DNA from: Actinomycetota bacterium
GTDB taxonomy: Bacteria; Actinomycetota; Acidimicrobiia; Acidimicrobiales; Iamiaceae
Assembly: GCA_017882935.1 (NCBI GenBank)
Contig: JADGOP010000123.1
Location: 1 to 7,045, forward strand
Direction of reading: 5' to 3'
DNA: 7,045 nucleotides
The notes beneath the pieces are model-generated. The model ran no database searches, was not told where the DNA came from, and saw nothing but the letters and a program-made list of their open reading frames with translations. Numbering within the stretch: the first letter of the stretch is position 1; every line of letters begins with the position of its first letter. This document shows positions 6,039-7,045 of the stretch, in pieces. The translations under genes were made by a program, and so were the position numbers.

Positions 6039-6947
6039 ATGCCCGACTCGTCGAACCCCACCTCCGCTGGTCACGACACCGGTACGTACCGGGTCAAGCG
6101 TGGCCTCGCCGAGATGCTGAAGGGCGGGGTGATCATGGACGTGGTCGACCCCGACCAGGCCCGCATCGCCGAAGATGCCGGTGCCACGGCCGTCATGGCG
6201 CTCGAGCGGGTGCCGTCCGACATCCGCCGCGACGGCGGCGTCGCCCGCATGTCCGACCCGGAGATGATCGAGGGCATCAAGGCCGCGGTCACCATCCCGG
6301 TCATGGCCAAGGCGCGCATCGGCCACTTCGTCGAGGCCCAGGTGCTCCAGGCCCTCGGGGTCGACTACGTCGACGAGTCCGAGGTCCTCACCCCGGCAGA
6401 CGAGTCCCACCACATCGACAAGTGGGCCTTCACCGTGCCGTTCGTGTGCGGTGCCACCAACCTCGGCGAGGCGCTGCGCCGCATCTCCGAGGGTGCCTGC
6501 ATGATCCGCTCCAAGGGCGAGGCGGGCACCGGCAACATCGTCGAGGCGGTCCGCCACCTGCGCACCATCCTGGGCGACATCCGCCGCATCACGCAGGCCG
6601 ACTCGGCCGAGGTCTACGACTGGGCCAAGCAGCTGCAGGCGCCCGTCGGGCTGGTGCAGGAGGTCCACGACACGGGCCGCCTCCCCGTGCCCCTGTTCTG
6701 CGCCGGCGGCATCGCCACCCCGGCAGACGCCGCGCTGGTCATGCAGCTGGGTGCCGAGGCCACGTTCGTGGGCTCGGGTATCTTCAAGTCCGACAACCCC
6801 TCGGTGCGGGCCAAGGCCATCGTCGAGGCCACCACCCACTTCAACGACGCCGACATCCTCGCCAAGGTGAGTCGCGGCCTCGGCAGCGCCATGCCGGGCC
6901 TCGAGATCGGTGGCCTCGACACCACGTTCGCCCAGCGGGGCTGGTAG
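6039..6947 (+). CDS. pdxS: Pyridoxal 5'-phosphate synthase, synthase subunit PdxS
   Basis: A 302-residue (beta/alpha)8-barrel protein that builds pyridoxal 5'-phosphate from ribose 5-phosphate, glyceraldehyde 3-phosphate and ammonia delivered by the PdxT glutaminase. Key residues are present, each about 10 positions later than in Bacillus subtilis PdxS: D34 (GGVIMDV), the substrate-binding Lys K91 ([10 protein letters not shown]), K159 ([12 protein letters not shown]), the phosphate-site G163 and G224 ([10 protein letters not shown]), and G245-S246 (VGSGIF). Long conserved runs such as [10 protein letters not shown] at 55-64 leave no doubt about the family. An in-frame ATG at 6030 would add MAA, but it overlaps the probable -10 box TAGAAT, so the ATG at 6039 is preferred, with a leaderless start. 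It is followed after 40 bases by pdxT, forming the usual pdxST unit; the terminator at 5925-5961 separates it from htpX. Confidence 0.98.
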   Translation: MPDSSNPTSAGHDTGTYRVKRGLAEMLKGGVIMDVVDPDQARIAEDAGATAVMALERVPSDIRRDGGVARMSDPEMIEGIKAAVTIPVMAKARIGHFVEAQVLQALGVDYVDESEVLTPADESHHIDKWAFTVPFVCGATNLGEALRRISEGACMIRSKGEAGTGNIVEAVRHLRTILGDIRRITQADSAEVYDWAKQLQAPVGLVQEVHDTGRLPVPLFCAGGIATPADAALVMQLGAEATFVGSGIFKSDNPSVRAKAIVEATTHFNDADILAKVSRGLGSAMPGLEIGGLDTTFAQRGW

Positions 6948-6987
6948 GCCACCGTGCCGTCCGCCCGCAGTTCGGAGCCCCCGGGAC

Positions 6988-7045
6988 ATGGGCCTGAAGG
7001 TCGGACTGCTCGCGCTCCAGGGCGCCGTGGGGCTCCACGCGGCGG
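6988..7045 (+). CDS. pdxT: Pyridoxal 5'-phosphate synthase glutaminase subunit PdxT, N-terminus (3' truncated by window)
   Basis: Only 19 complete codons are visible: an ATG at 6988 and the product MGLKVGLLALQGAVGLHAA. VGLLALQGAV is the hallmark N-terminus of PdxT, a class I glutamine amidotransferase that hydrolyses glutamine and channels ammonia to PdxS. The catalytic Cys and the His/Glu pair lie beyond the window. GGAG at 6974-6977 lies 10 bases upstream as ribosome binding site. Its place directly after pdxS confirms the call. Confidence 0.92.
   Translation, partial: MGLKVGLLALQGAVGLHAA

Noticed and set aside
5926..6120. Small + strand open frame reading through the palindrome into pdxS
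   Set aside because: It runs through a terminator hairpin and overlaps pdxS out of frame, with no ribosome binding site.
5694..6989. 431-codon minus-strand open frame spanning the end of htpX, the terminator and pdxS
   Set aside because: It crosses the terminator palindrome and the pdxS promoter and shows no recognisable domain; it is a composition artefact opposite pdxS.
1..7045. tRNA, rRNA, CRISPR array, insertion sequence, attachment site or riboswitch
   Set aside because: No cloverleaf, spaced direct repeats, transposase or long terminal repeats were seen. The longest gene-free stretch is 140 bases (5899-6038), and it is accounted for by the terminator and the pdxS promoter.

Overview
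This is a high-GC (roughly 70% or more by eye) bacterial chromosomal segment. All genes lie on the + strand, are tightly packed, and have GC-rich third codon positions. The gene content (a PimA-type phosphatidylinositol mannosyltransferase with LemA, an HtpX-type protease and the PdxS/PdxT vitamin B6 pair) points to Actinobacteria (Actinomycetota). Non-mycobacterial lineages such as Acidimicrobiia are possible, but that placement is inference from gene order and base composition. No search was run.

Layout: (1) 1-792, the 3' end of an unrecognised membrane protein, two membrane segments followed by an extracytoplasmic domain. (2) 902-1870, an aldo/keto reductase of the voltage-gated K+ channel beta-subunit type. 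(3) 1914-3134, a beta-lactamase/esterase-fold serine hydrolase. (4) 3184-4281, a GT4 glycosyltransferase closely resembling PimA. (5) 4349-4900, LemA. (6) 4987-5898, an HtpX-like M48 membrane metalloprotease. (7) A 140-base spacer with a perfect 17-bp inverted repeat, best read as a transcription terminator, and a probable promoter. (8) 6039-6947, PdxS. (9) 6988-7045, the first 19 codons of PdxT, cut by the window end.

How they work together: PdxS and PdxT form the ribose-5-phosphate-dependent (DXP-independent) pyridoxal 5'-phosphate synthase, and this gene pair very likely forms a new transcription unit after the terminator. PimA would start phosphatidylinositol mannoside synthesis at the inner face of the membrane. 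LemA and HtpX are a frequent pair linked to membrane and envelope protein quality control. The reductase and serine hydrolase are close enough (43 bases) to be co-transcribed, but no shared pathway is evident.

Several starts are set by upstream signals. pdxS and probably pimA look leaderless, with a TANNNT box 7-8 bases before the ATG. lemA starts at GTG with a clear Shine-Dalgarno. htpX appears to start at TTG. I saw no mobile element, tRNA, rRNA or CRISPR array, and no convincing undescribed multi-gene system. The most notable unexplained DNA structure is the long perfect palindrome between htpX and pdxS.
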